Source: Candidatus Staskawiczbacteria bacterium (lineage in GTDB: Bacteria; Patescibacteriota; Minisyncoccia; Minisyncoccales; Staskawiczbacteraceae). Taken from it: 48,706 nt of DNA. Made by a program: the position numbers and the translations under genes. Of the stretch, positions 30,306 to 37,817 are shown one piece after another (position 1 is the stretch's first letter; each line of letters opens with the position of its first letter). The stretch spans positions 1 through 48,706 of the forward strand of contig JAPLYZ010000020.1 of NCBI GenBank assembly GCA_026395295.1, read 5' to 3'. The notes below the pieces were generated by a model. That model was not told the origin of the DNA, did not search any database, and saw nothing but the letters and a program-made list of their open reading frames with translations.

Positions 30306-31603
30306 AATTTCTCTCCTATCATGTGCGCAGCGCCTACGCTGACAAGTTTGCTGCAGAACTTTCTAACTTCCACTGCGTCAGCTTTTGCAGAAAAATCAGA
30401 GACCAAGTCTGCTTCAGAAAAAATACCCAGATACAAAGCCCTTCGAACTACCGCTAGGGATAGGCCGCTGACCTCTATTGTCTGGTAGCGCGTAATGAGA
30501 TATTTTTCCTGGTGAAACTCGTTGAGCTTAGCGAGGGGATCCATTTTAATCCTGCGGTATTCCCTTGGGAAAACCTCCTTCACGCAACCGCGCTTCGGAA
30601 GTGTCTCCACTTTATGCAGAGGCTCCGCCCTATTTCTTACCGCGTAATCAACACAATATTTGTCAGAACAGCTACAATCTACTTTACAACCACAGAGACA
30701 ATCGTGAAGAACCGGGCAGGATTTGCAAGGTTCAGTCACCCACGACAAATCTCTGAAGTCGCGAATTTTATCCGATTTCCAGATCTCTTCTATGGGCTGG
30801 GTCAAAACGTTACCGTAAATAACCTGTGACTGATTACAAATTCTCACACTGCCATCTGGATCTATGGCAGCAAAAGTTATGCCTACCCCGCAGTTAGCCG
30901 ACATATTTTCTTGGACCAGCCGTTCGTCAAGGCAGTAAGGTATAGCGGTGCCAAAACCCATGGGAATGTTAAGCTCATCCCTAGCGCGAATCATTTGCCC
31001 GAGAGCTATTTTAAACTGTTCTATTGTGGGCTTCAGTTGTTCGGCATTTGCGCTGCCTATACCACCATCCTCGAACCGGTCCACAAAAACGCTTTCCATG
31101 CCAAGTTCTTTGGCGAGGCGAGCGATATTGTAGATTTGGTCAAAGTTCCAGGCGGTGAGCACGGGGATACACCTAACGTCGAATCCAGCTGCAACGTAGT
31201 ACTTAATGCTTGCAACCGTATCCGCATAGCGCCCAGGCGTCTCGCTGTGAATGTTGTGAGTTTTCTCGTCGCCGTGAATGGGGACCCCAATACAGGCAAG
31301 CTTGTCTGACAACCCCTCAAGAGTGATTATTCCATTGGTGACCACGGTCACCGAGGAACGAGCTGAAAGAAGATTGATGTATTCGTTCAACTGGGGCACT
31401 CCTAAAAGCGAAGGCTCTCCACCGATTAGGTAGACGTGAGGAACCCATGATCCGTAAACAGACGCCACAATCTTGTCGATGGTTTCCTTCCTAAAAGGCA
31501 ACCCGCGCTTAGGATTGTAGCAAAATTTACATCTCTTATTGCAAGCGTAAGTCGTCTCGATATGAACGAGGTGAGGAACGCTGGGAATTTTTAAAGCCTT
31601 CAT
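30302..31603 (-). CDS. Radical SAM/SPASM protein with possible PqqD-like C-terminal domain
   Basis: A 433-residue protein. The radical SAM motif is CNKRCKFC (about residue 20), with YLIGGEPSLLG and TVVTNGI. A full SPASM region follows: CGVGITFAAIDPDGSVRICNQS, then PCKSCPVLHDCLCGCKVDCSCSDKYC. The last about 75 residues (ITRYQTIEVSGLSLAVVRRALYLG...VRKFCSKLVSVGAA) resemble a PqqD-type RiPP-recognition wHTH; this is inference by pattern. Ribosome site GGGAGG is strong. It overlaps RNHCP upstream and the second radical SAM downstream by four bases each. Confidence 0.9.
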   Translation of the reverse strand: MKALKIPSVPHLVHIETTYACNKRCKFCYNPKRGLPFRKETIDKIVASVYGSWVPHVYLIGGEPSLLGVPQLNEYINLLSARSSVTVVTNGIITLEGLSDKLACIGVPIHGDEKTHNIHSETPGRYADTVASIKYYVAAGFDVRCIPVLTAWNFDQIYNIARLAKELGMESVFVDRFEDGGIGSANAEQLKPTIEQFKIALGQMIRARDELNIPMGFGTAIPYCLDERLVQENMSANCGVGITFAAIDPDGSVRICNQSQVIYGNVLTQPIEEIWKSDKIRDFRDLSWVTEPCKSCPVLHDCLCGCKVDCSCSDKYCVDYAVRNRAEPLHKVETLPKRGCVKEVFPREYRRIKMDPLAKLNEFHQEKYLITRYQTIEVSGLSLAVVRRALYLGIFSEADLVSDFSAKADAVEVRKFCSKLVSVGAAHMIGEKL

Positions 31604-31926
31604 GGTCCCACCTCCCGTGCCTGCCTTGCAAAAGCCGAAGCTACGGCCATGACGGCATCAATAGAGTCGTTTTTAGCTACACGGTTTCTCTTTTCCGTCC
31701 CACATTTTGTGCAACGGTGGACAATAATGTAGCCACCCTTTTTCTGTTCGATAGAAATCGGCTCCATGAGCCCTTTGCAGTTGTGCATCCTGTCGCCAGG
31801 ATTTACGTCAACATGTTTACTGTACAGACACGCCGAGCAATGATTGGTGTATCCATCGCCGACAACTTCTGTACCACAATTTTCACAACGGAAGTTCTCT
31901 CTTCTGCGAATAAATCTTAAGGACAT
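31600..31926 (-). CDS. RNHCP-domain protein
   Basis: A 108-residue zinc-finger-type protein. It starts with RRRENFRCENCGTEV and continues with GYTNHCSACLYSKHVD, NPGDR, CKGLMEPI and HRCTKCG: the conserved RNHCP-domain layout, with four CxxC/HC pairs likely holding two zinc ions. Function of the family is not established; nucleic-acid binding is often assumed. First gene of the radical SAM operon, with AGGAG seven bases before the ATG and a TTGACA promoter. Confidence 0.9.
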   Translation of the reverse strand: MSLRFIRRRENFRCENCGTEVVGDGYTNHCSACLYSKHVDVNPGDRMHNCKGLMEPISIEQKKGGYIIVHRCTKCGTEKRNRVAKNDSIDAVMAVASAFARQAREVGP

Positions 31927-31977
31927 TTTGTCGCTCCTTTCTTGTAGTTTTAAATTTCAATGTGCTGAATTACCTAT

Positions 31978-32005
31978 ACATTACTATAAAATGCCAATTT
32001 GTCAA
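31978..32005 (-). promoter_or_regulatory. Promoter of the RNHCP/radical SAM operon
   Basis: On the minus strand TTGACA (32005-32000) and TAATGT (31983-31978) are separated by 16 bases. A leader of about 45 bases follows. Confidence 0.6.
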
Positions 32006-32031
32006 ACAAAAACCCGAGAGGCTATCTCGGG
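32006..32031 (-). terminator. Terminator after the GNAT gene
   Basis: Minus-strand stem CCCGAGA-TAGCC-TCTCGGG followed by five T residues; it abuts the promoter of the radical SAM operon. Confidence 0.88.
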
Positions 32032-32068
32032 AGATTTTATGTAATCAACGACCTAATCACTCTTAAAA

Positions 32069-32533
32069 TTATAAATTTTTGACCAAGGTAGCTAAATATA
32101 ACATTTCCCCTTTATCCTTGCTTTTTATTTTTTTAGTACTTTCCACTTTAAATCCCATTTTTTTATAAAACAACCTAGTCTTCTCATACGGCTCATATTC
32201 GGTTAATTCTGATAAAGTCTCAACTCTCAATTCCTTCAAACCAATATTCTTGAGTTCCTTTTCTAGTGCTTTTAAAAGGCTTGTGCCTGTACTTTTCCCA
32301 TGGAATTTCGGCTTCACCCCCATCCAGCTGATTCTTGCTTTACCTTCGTCTGATGTAAAAGTTAAAAAACCGATTATCTTGCCCTTATCTTCTGCAACAA
32401 ATCCACTATGAATTTTTAAATCAAACGGAATAGATGTGCTCGTTGCAAAATTATCAAACCATTTAGGATGGAGTTTTTTGACGACCGCCATAATATTTTT
32501 AAAATCTTTTTTTGTTGCCTTTCTTATTTTCAT
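32069..32533 (-). CDS. GNAT-family N-acetyltransferase
   Basis: A 154-residue acetyltransferase. N-terminal IRKATKKDFKNI, the core strand GFVAEDKGKIIGFLTF, the acetyl-CoA loop VKPKFHGKSTGTSLL and the C-terminal TRLFYKKMGFKVE are all typical GNAT segments. Substrate cannot be deduced. It follows tRNA-Trp by about 30 bases and has its own terminator. Confidence 0.9.
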   Translation of the reverse strand: MKIRKATKKDFKNIMAVVKKLHPKWFDNFATSTSIPFDLKIHSGFVAEDKGKIIGFLTFTSDEGKARISWMGVKPKFHGKSTGTSLLKALEKELKNIGLKELRVETLSELTEYEPYEKTRLFYKKMGFKVESTKKIKSKDKGEMLYLATLVKNL

Positions 32534-32548
32534 ATAATATATATTATT

Positions 32549-32560
32549 TGTCGCACAATA
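32549..32560 (+). repeat. TGTCGCACAATA dodecamer, copy 5 (between tRNA-Trp and the GNAT gene)
   Basis: Exact 12-base word followed by GA, only seven bases from the tRNA 3' end. Confidence 0.6.
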
Positions 32561-32566
32561 GATTTG

Positions 32567-32637
32567 CAGGGGCGCTGGGAATCGAACCCAGATCGTTCGT
32601 TTTGGAGACGAACATTCTACCGTTGAACTACACCCCT
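32567..32637 (-). tRNA. tRNA-Trp (anticodon CCA)
   Basis: Folded by eye: acceptor AGGGGTG/CGCCCCT, anticodon stem TTCGT/ACGAA with loop CTCCAAA giving CCA, T arm CTGGG-TTCGATT-CCCAG, discriminator G, no encoded CCA. The CCA anticodon reads UGG, consistent with TGA remaining a stop codon. Confidence 0.94.
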
Positions 32638-32675
32638 ATTATATAAATATACCATTTTTGAAAAAATTTTTCAAC

Positions 32676-32700
32676 AAAAAAAACCAGCGTTACCCGGTTT
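32676..32700 (-). terminator. Terminator after the GT2/PP2C/TylF operon
   Basis: Minus-strand stem AACCGG-GTAACG-CTGGTT followed by a T-run, about 60 bases past the TylF-family gene. Confidence 0.7.
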
Positions 32701-32759
32701 AACTTTTTCAAGTTTTGTTATTTCTCCCGACGATATTACGGATATAAATCCGCAAATTC

Positions 32760-33383
32760 CTATTTTTTCTCTAAAATGCCAAACTGATAATAACTTTTTA
32801 TCAATCCTTCTTCTGGTTTTCCCTTCAAAAAGTCGTCGCAAGCTCGCCTGACTCCTGGCAAAACATCCCAATCATAATCATGTATGCAAACAATTGCCCC
32901 TTTCGATAATTTTGGATAAACCTTTTTAAAACTGTCCATAATTGATGTGTAAAAATCACCGTCAAAAAATGCAAAAGCTATTTTTTCAGGATATTTTTGC
33001 TTACTAAACCATCCTTTATGGATTACGGGCAATTCAAGTCCCGCTTCTTTAAAATTACTCATAAAGCAATCTTTAGAAGTTTTGCAATGTCCTTTTGAAT
33101 ATTGCCTGTCTACATTATTTGCATCTTTTGTATCTTTCTCCGGTAAACCCTCAAAAGAATCGTAAACATGAAATTCTTTATCAGAATTATAGGCTATAAG
33201 AAATCTTCTTATGAATAAAGATGTGGTGCCCACATTGCAACCCAATTCAACAATGTCTCCTTTCACATTTTTATCTAAAATATTTTTTATAGACGTTAAT
33301 ATCTTAAAAAGCTGATCTTTGGTAACCATACCTGAAATCAATGGGTATTTTTCGATTAATTCATCAATGACACTATTTTTCAT
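32760..33383 (-). CDS. TylF/MycF-family O-methyltransferase
   Basis: A 207-residue class I methyltransferase. The SAM-binding loop is IVELGCNVGTTSLFIRRF. The metal-binding and catalytic stretch is FAFFDGDFYTSIMDSFKKVYP followed by IHDYDW and GVRRACDDF, as in TylF/MycF (macrocin O-methyltransferase) enzymes. They methylate sugar hydroxyls in antibiotics and surface glycans. It is the third gene after a GT2 glycosyltransferase and a PP2C phosphatase, so a glycan substrate is likely here. Confidence 0.88.
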   Translation of the reverse strand: MKNSVIDELIEKYPLISGMVTKDQLFKILTSIKNILDKNVKGDIVELGCNVGTTSLFIRRFLIAYNSDKEFHVYDSFEGLPEKDTKDANNVDRQYSKGHCKTSKDCFMSNFKEAGLELPVIHKGWFSKQKYPEKIAFAFFDGDFYTSIMDSFKKVYPKLSKGAIVCIHDYDWDVLPGVRRACDDFLKGKPEEGLIKSYYQFGILEKK

Positions 33384-33405
33384 ACAATTATTTTTATCTA
33401 TTAAA

Positions 33406-34260
33406 TTATTTATCTGCGTAAATTGCTATAAGGGTTTTTTCTAAGCCATATTTTGATAGATCTTCTTCAGATTTTTCAGAAATAAGACCTTCTAATTTAC
33501 TCTTTATATCCTTTGGCCATAATTTGAAAATGTTTATAAACTCTTTAATGCTAAAATAATTTTCGAACCCGTCCGTATGTAAAAATAGCAAGTCTCCGGT
33601 ATTCATATTTAACATACCCGTGTTTAAATACAATTTTGCCGATTCTTCGCCATCAGCAACACCATAACCGACAAGCTCACCTTTTTCGCTTACTACGTTT
33701 CTATATTTCTTGCGTAACATTTCCTCACGCAACATTCTCATTTTTTCTTTCTCTTGCATATTCTCCCAATTTTTTGGTGAATGTTTCTTAAAAATAGCCC
33801 AACCATCAGGGGAATTAAATATTTTTTCTACTTTACTGTTAAATACTACCAAGCCCGAGTCGCATAATGAAAACCAATAAACTTTTTTTTCTTTAATTAA
33901 CAAAAATGCAACCGTCGCTGAAAAAAAATCCTCATCCCAATAATTTACCGTATTTTTGGTTATTCCACAAGAGATATTATATTCTAAAACCGCCTTATTA
34001 CTAAGTTCAAAGATGTCCTTCAAATCTTCTTTCGTAAAGGTCTCGTATCTTTTTTCGGCTTCTTTCATGGCAAGTTCACAAAATACTCTTGCCACCATAC
34101 CTGCGCCCGATTGCTTTGGATAGCTCTCCCCGTCTTTGGTTTGCAAAGAAACTCCATCGGCAACAATAAATATCGGATATTTTTTTGATATACAGAAATA
34201 ATCCTCTTGTGGACGAGGGTCAGGGAATGACGCCAATTTTAATATGGAGAATACCTTCAT
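33406..34260 (-). CDS. PP2C-family protein phosphatase-like protein
   Basis: A 284-residue protein with the PPM/PP2C pattern: QEDYFCIS, IFIVADGVSLQ (metal-binding Asp-Gly), SATVAFLLI, WFSLCDSGLVVF, DLLFLHTDGFENYF and the C-terminal EKTLIAIYAD. Ser/Thr phosphatase activity is expected but the metal ligands should be checked by alignment. The unusual feature is context: the start overlaps the GT2 glycosyltransferase stop by four bases, and a sugar O-methyltransferase follows. No Ser/Thr kinase is in the window. Confidence 0.8.
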   Translation of the reverse strand: MKVFSILKLASFPDPRPQEDYFCISKKYPIFIVADGVSLQTKDGESYPKQSGAGMVARVFCELAMKEAEKRYETFTKEDLKDIFELSNKAVLEYNISCGITKNTVNYWDEDFFSATVAFLLIKEKKVYWFSLCDSGLVVFNSKVEKIFNSPDGWAIFKKHSPKNWENMQEKEKMRMLREEMLRKKYRNVVSEKGELVGYGVADGEESAKLYLNTGMLNMNTGDLLFLHTDGFENYFSIKEFINIFKLWPKDIKSKLEGLISEKSEEDLSKYGLEKTLIAIYADK

Positions 34261-35636
34261 TTTGTTTCGCCGTGACGTTGCGACGCCATTTTTATCTCTT
34301 CTTCTAACCCGCCCTTTATCTTTAAGGATTGGATAAAACCATCTAATTTAACCAATTTTTTTTGTTCATTATCAAATAAAAGATTTAGGCCGTCGTTAAT
34401 TGCTTTATGCCAAATTTCTTCTCTCTTTTCATGGGGAAATGTTTGCCCTTTAGCATACAACGGATACCACATTTTTTTATCATCCGTAACAAATTCCTGA
34501 TAACTTGTTCTTGCCCAATTTATTGCTTCCTTTGTATTCCTTTTGTAAATTATGCAGAATGAAGCGATGATTTTTGAGTAACAATAATCTTCAACGTTCA
34601 CCCTGTTGCCCGACATAATACCTTCATCACATATTTTAAAAAATTCAATCAAACTTAATCTTCCATTACTTATATCCTTTAACCAATCATAACCTTCGAA
34701 TCCCCCTATTTTAGCTCCATAAGCTCCATGGGAAGAAGATGCTTTATTTTCCGGAAGATAATAAAGTGTATAAGCGTTTTCAATTAATCTGCACGCAAAC
34801 TCCTGTTCTTCTCCTGCCTTATTAGGCCAGGTTGCAAAATCGGGGAATCCGCCGACATCTAAATATTTCGTCCTATCTATAATAAAATGCCCCCATGTCT
34901 GATAGACCTGTATCGGTTTAAATATTTTTAATGTCTTATTTATAAACCTTCCTTTGGCGGTTAAATACTCCTTTGGTATAGAATTAAAATACGCGCCTTT
35001 GGTCCCCCTCTTGAAAAAGCTCTTTGTCAGTTCGCTTACCGGCAAAGCTATCTTAGGAAAAGATGCCCTATCATAAACTGGTAAAACTAATGCCGCAAAA
35101 TTTTTATCTGCTTTCTCTATTTTTTTAATCACTATCATCGCTATAAAAGTAAGATGCGGAGTTGGAACGCAATCATCGTCAAGAAAATATAGATACTTTC
35201 CGGAGGCGTGTTTGGCTCCTATATTTCTGGAAGCAGAACTCCCCTTCCTTTCGGAATTCAAAAAATATTTAATCTCTATGCCCTTTTTAGAATATGCCTC
35301 GGCCGCCAACTCTTCCACAACTTTTTTAGTATTGTCTGTTGAAGCGTCGTCAACCACAATTATTTCCTTAATAGAAGATTTTTGCAACAAAAGCGCGCTT
35401 ATGCAAACCGACAACGGATTATATTTATAATTCTCGGAATTTTTATCAAACGGACAGCGGTTATATGTGGGGATAACGGCGCTCATGTCTTCTTTCCTTT
35501 TTCTGCTATTTATTTTAAGACCGGAGAGATAATCAACACGGTAAAAATCCTTGGTAAACTCTTTACTCAAGTCTTCTTCTGTGAGTCCTTTTTCGGCCTC
35601 TACGCTATTTTTTACACTGTTGATTTTTGCATCCAT
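34257..35636 (-). CDS. GT2-family glycosyltransferase
   Basis: A 459-residue glycosyltransferase. After a 50-residue leader, the GT-A domain begins SAVIPTYNRCPF, with EIIVVDDASTDNT and the metal-binding YLYFLDDDCVPTPH. A galactosyltransferase-like second part contains DVGGFPDF and GEEQEFACRLIE. No membrane helix is seen, so it acts in the cytoplasm on nucleotide sugars. It leads the GT2-PP2C-TylF operon. Sugar and acceptor unknown. Confidence 0.88.
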   Translation of the reverse strand: MDAKINSVKNSVEAEKGLTEEDLSKEFTKDFYRVDYLSGLKINSRKRKEDMSAVIPTYNRCPFDKNSENYKYNPLSVCISALLLQKSSIKEIIVVDDASTDNTKKVVEELAAEAYSKKGIEIKYFLNSERKGSSASRNIGAKHASGKYLYFLDDDCVPTPHLTFIAMIVIKKIEKADKNFAALVLPVYDRASFPKIALPVSELTKSFFKRGTKGAYFNSIPKEYLTAKGRFINKTLKIFKPIQVYQTWGHFIIDRTKYLDVGGFPDFATWPNKAGEEQEFACRLIENAYTLYYLPENKASSSHGAYGAKIGGFEGYDWLKDISNGRLSLIEFFKICDEGIMSGNRVNVEDYCYSKIIASFCIIYKRNTKEAINWARTSYQEFVTDDKKMWYPLYAKGQTFPHEKREEIWHKAINDGLNLLFDNEQKKLVKLDGFIQSLKIKGGLEEEIKMASQRHGETK

Positions 35637-35720
35637 GATGTTAAAAAAAATACAAAACTACGTATATTATAGCATAAATTTGCTGGAAATAACAGCGCCA
35701 AGGCCACAAGTCAAGCTAAC

Positions 35721-35744
35721 AAAAAAACCCGGGGGAACCCGAGC
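35721..35744 (-). terminator. Terminator after the response-regulator gene
   Basis: Minus-strand stem CTCGGG-TTCC-CCCGGG (one G-U) followed by seven T residues. Confidence 0.85.
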
Positions 35745-35767
35745 TTTTTCTCTAGCTACATTTTTTA

Positions 35768-36157
35768 CTAAACCCCCAGCTTCTTTTTGACTTCGGCAAT
35801 GATGCTTTCAATAGAAACATCTGATTTTATAATATATTCAGACGGGGCCACCTCTATTGCTTTGTTTATGTGGTTCACATCGCTCATATTAGTCAAAAAT
35901 ATTGTGGGAATGTTTATGTGTTTTAACCTCATGCGTTTAGCCATTTCTATGCCATCCATTACCGGCATCATAATATCTAAAAGGATCAAGTCGGGTTTCT
36001 CTTTCTCTGCAGTTTCCAGCCCCTCTTGGCCATTTTGGGCGGTAACTATAAAGAAGCCCTCGTCCCTAAAATTAGTTTGAAGGATAAACATAAAATCTTT
36101 ATCGTCTTCCACAATCAGAATTTTTTTATCTATTTTTTTGTTTATCTTGCTGTTCAT
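35768..36157 (-). CDS. Single-domain response regulator (CheY-like)
   Basis: A 129-residue receiver domain with no output domain. The acidic pocket is VEDDKDF, the phospho-acceptor Asp is in LILLDIMMPVMDG, the switch Thr in IFLTNMS and the Lys in YIIKSD. It lies about 40 bases after the histidine kinase gene, which is its likely partner. Output must be by protein contact. Confidence 0.95.
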   Translation of the reverse strand: MNSKINKKIDKKILIVEDDKDFMFILQTNFRDEGFFIVTAQNGQEGLETAEKEKPDLILLDIMMPVMDGIEMAKRMRLKHINIPTIFLTNMSDVNHINKAIEVAPSEYIIKSDVSIESIIAEVKKKLGV

Positions 36158-36198
36158 GTTTTTTAAAAATTAATAATAATTTTAAACTCTCTTTAAAA

Positions 36199-37815
36199 TT
36201 AGACGGGCAGCTCAACAATAAATGTTGACCCCTTTCCCACCCCTTCCGACTCTGCCCATATTTTTCCGTTGTGAGCTTTAATAATTTGACCCGACAAATA
36301 AAGTCCTATTCCCCTGCCCGATGAAAAAGTTTTTTTTGCTTCTTCGGTTCTCTCAAAGGTGTTATCAAAAAGTTTCGCCAGTCTTTCTTTTGCAATTCCC
36401 ATTCCTGTGTCTTCAATTTCAATCCTCACTTTATTACTTTCACTTTTCAACATCATTTTCACGCTGCCAACTTTTGTATATTTAACCGAGTTGTCAAAAA
36501 TATTTACCAAAGCCGCCTTTAATTTTGACTCATCGGCTTTTATTATGCAAGCCCCTTCGGGTTTTTCTAATGCCAGGTTAATTCCTTTTTTGTCTGCTTC
36601 AAGTTTCATGTCTCCAATAATTTCTTCTAATATGGGCGACAAATCAACGCCGTCTTTCAAAGAAACAACCTGCTTGCCCAGTTGAAATTGTGTAATATCC
36701 AAAAAGTCATTCACCATTTTAATCAAGCCGGTTGTTGACGTTTCAAACTTTCTTATAACTTCCTCTATCTTTTTTGGCACCTTGCCAAACGTTCCGCTAA
36801 GCAACAAATCGGCGTATCCTCTCATTGAAGTAAGCGGAGTTCTCAGGTGGTGCTGAATGGTCATCAAAAATTGATTCTTCACAGTGCTCAACGACTCCAA
36901 ATCCTCTTTGGCTTTTTTCTCCACCTCGTATGCCCTCTTAATCTCTTCCGCCAATTTTTCTATCTCCTCCCTCTGCCTGACTTCCCTTATGGCGCTTCGG
37001 ATAAGCAAAATGCCAAACACTATAACAATCAACAATATGCCTCCATTAAGCAAAAAATCCTGAAGACTTTCTGACAGCAAGGCTTTAATCAATAATAATA
37101 CCCATATTGAGAATGTTAATAATTCTGCCGCGATAACCTTACCATTAAAAAGATGATGTTTCAACGCTGCATAACTTATAAAAATTACATATAAAACAAC
37201 AAAATAATTACCGAAAGGATAAACGTTAAACAGCTGGGGTAAAAAATTTGTTATTCCACCGCCTGCTCCGAATAGTAATGCCAATAATATATAATCTATT
37301 TGTCTTTTTTGTATCAGCGATGCTCCTTTTCTTCTCTGAATAAATAAAAATCCGCTCCAAATTAGATAACTAGCGAAAAGACCGAAAAACAAATAATATA
37401 GTGGTCCTACTTCGATCCAATAATTGAACCCCGCTCCTGGTGGCACCCCTTTTACAAAAAACTTCGTAAAAAAGTTTGATAATACAAAGAACAAAGCAAA
37501 AAAATAGCCAATTATTAAAATAATTTTTTCTCTAATATTTTTTTCATCCTCCAAAAAAAGTATGGTAAAATGATAATAAAAAATTGGAATAAATATAGCA
37601 CCAACATTGAGAATTTTATTCCAGATTAATGCGCTAGAATAATTTGGTGAAGAAATCTCCATACCCAGCGAAAAACTCCACAAAGCTATGCTGAATGTCG
37701 TTAAAAACCACAATTTATTAGTCTTGGCTTTGAAATTTTCTAAAACAACAAAACATCCGAAAATGAGGCTGGAGATAGCCGTAATAAAACAAGATATTGT
37801 AAAGACTGGTAACAT
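36199..37815 (-). CDS. Sensor histidine kinase with seven-helix N-terminal membrane domain
   Basis: A 538-residue kinase. About eight hydrophobic helices (1-270) match the HisKA_7TM type. A coiled coil leads to HisKA (MTIQHHLRTPLTSMRGY) and HATPase_c with the N box (ALVNIFDNSVKYT), EDTGMGIAK and GRGIGLYLSG. In the H box the residue after the phospho-His is His instead of the usual Glu. It is followed by the CheY-like regulator and starts two bases after DUF362. Confidence 0.94.
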   Translation of the reverse strand: MLPVFTISCFITAISSLIFGCFVVLENFKAKTNKLWFLTTFSIALWSFSLGMEISSPNYSSALIWNKILNVGAIFIPIFYYHFTILFLEDEKNIREKIILIIGYFFALFFVLSNFFTKFFVKGVPPGAGFNYWIEVGPLYYLFFGLFASYLIWSGFLFIQRRKGASLIQKRQIDYILLALLFGAGGGITNFLPQLFNVYPFGNYFVVLYVIFISYAALKHHLFNGKVIAAELLTFSIWVLLLIKALLSESLQDFLLNGGILLIVIVFGILLIRSAIREVRQREEIEKLAEEIKRAYEVEKKAKEDLESLSTVKNQFLMTIQHHLRTPLTSMRGYADLLLSGTFGKVPKKIEEVIRKFETSTTGLIKMVNDFLDITQFQLGKQVVSLKDGVDLSPILEEIIGDMKLEADKKGINLALEKPEGACIIKADESKLKAALVNIFDNSVKYTKVGSVKMMLKSESNKVRIEIEDTGMGIAKERLAKLFDNTFERTEEAKKTFSSGRGIGLYLSGQIIKAHNGKIWAESEGVGKGSTFIVELPV

Positions 37816-37817
37816 TT

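Noticed and set aside
30911-31309. 132-aa plus-strand ORF
   Set aside because: Antisense to the SPASM radical SAM gene. Long shadow frames are expected in this G+C-richer segment.
28565-32068. RiPP precursor peptide gene for the radical SAM operon
   Set aside because: I looked before, between and after the genes and found no separate short ORF with a ribosome site; none is claimed.
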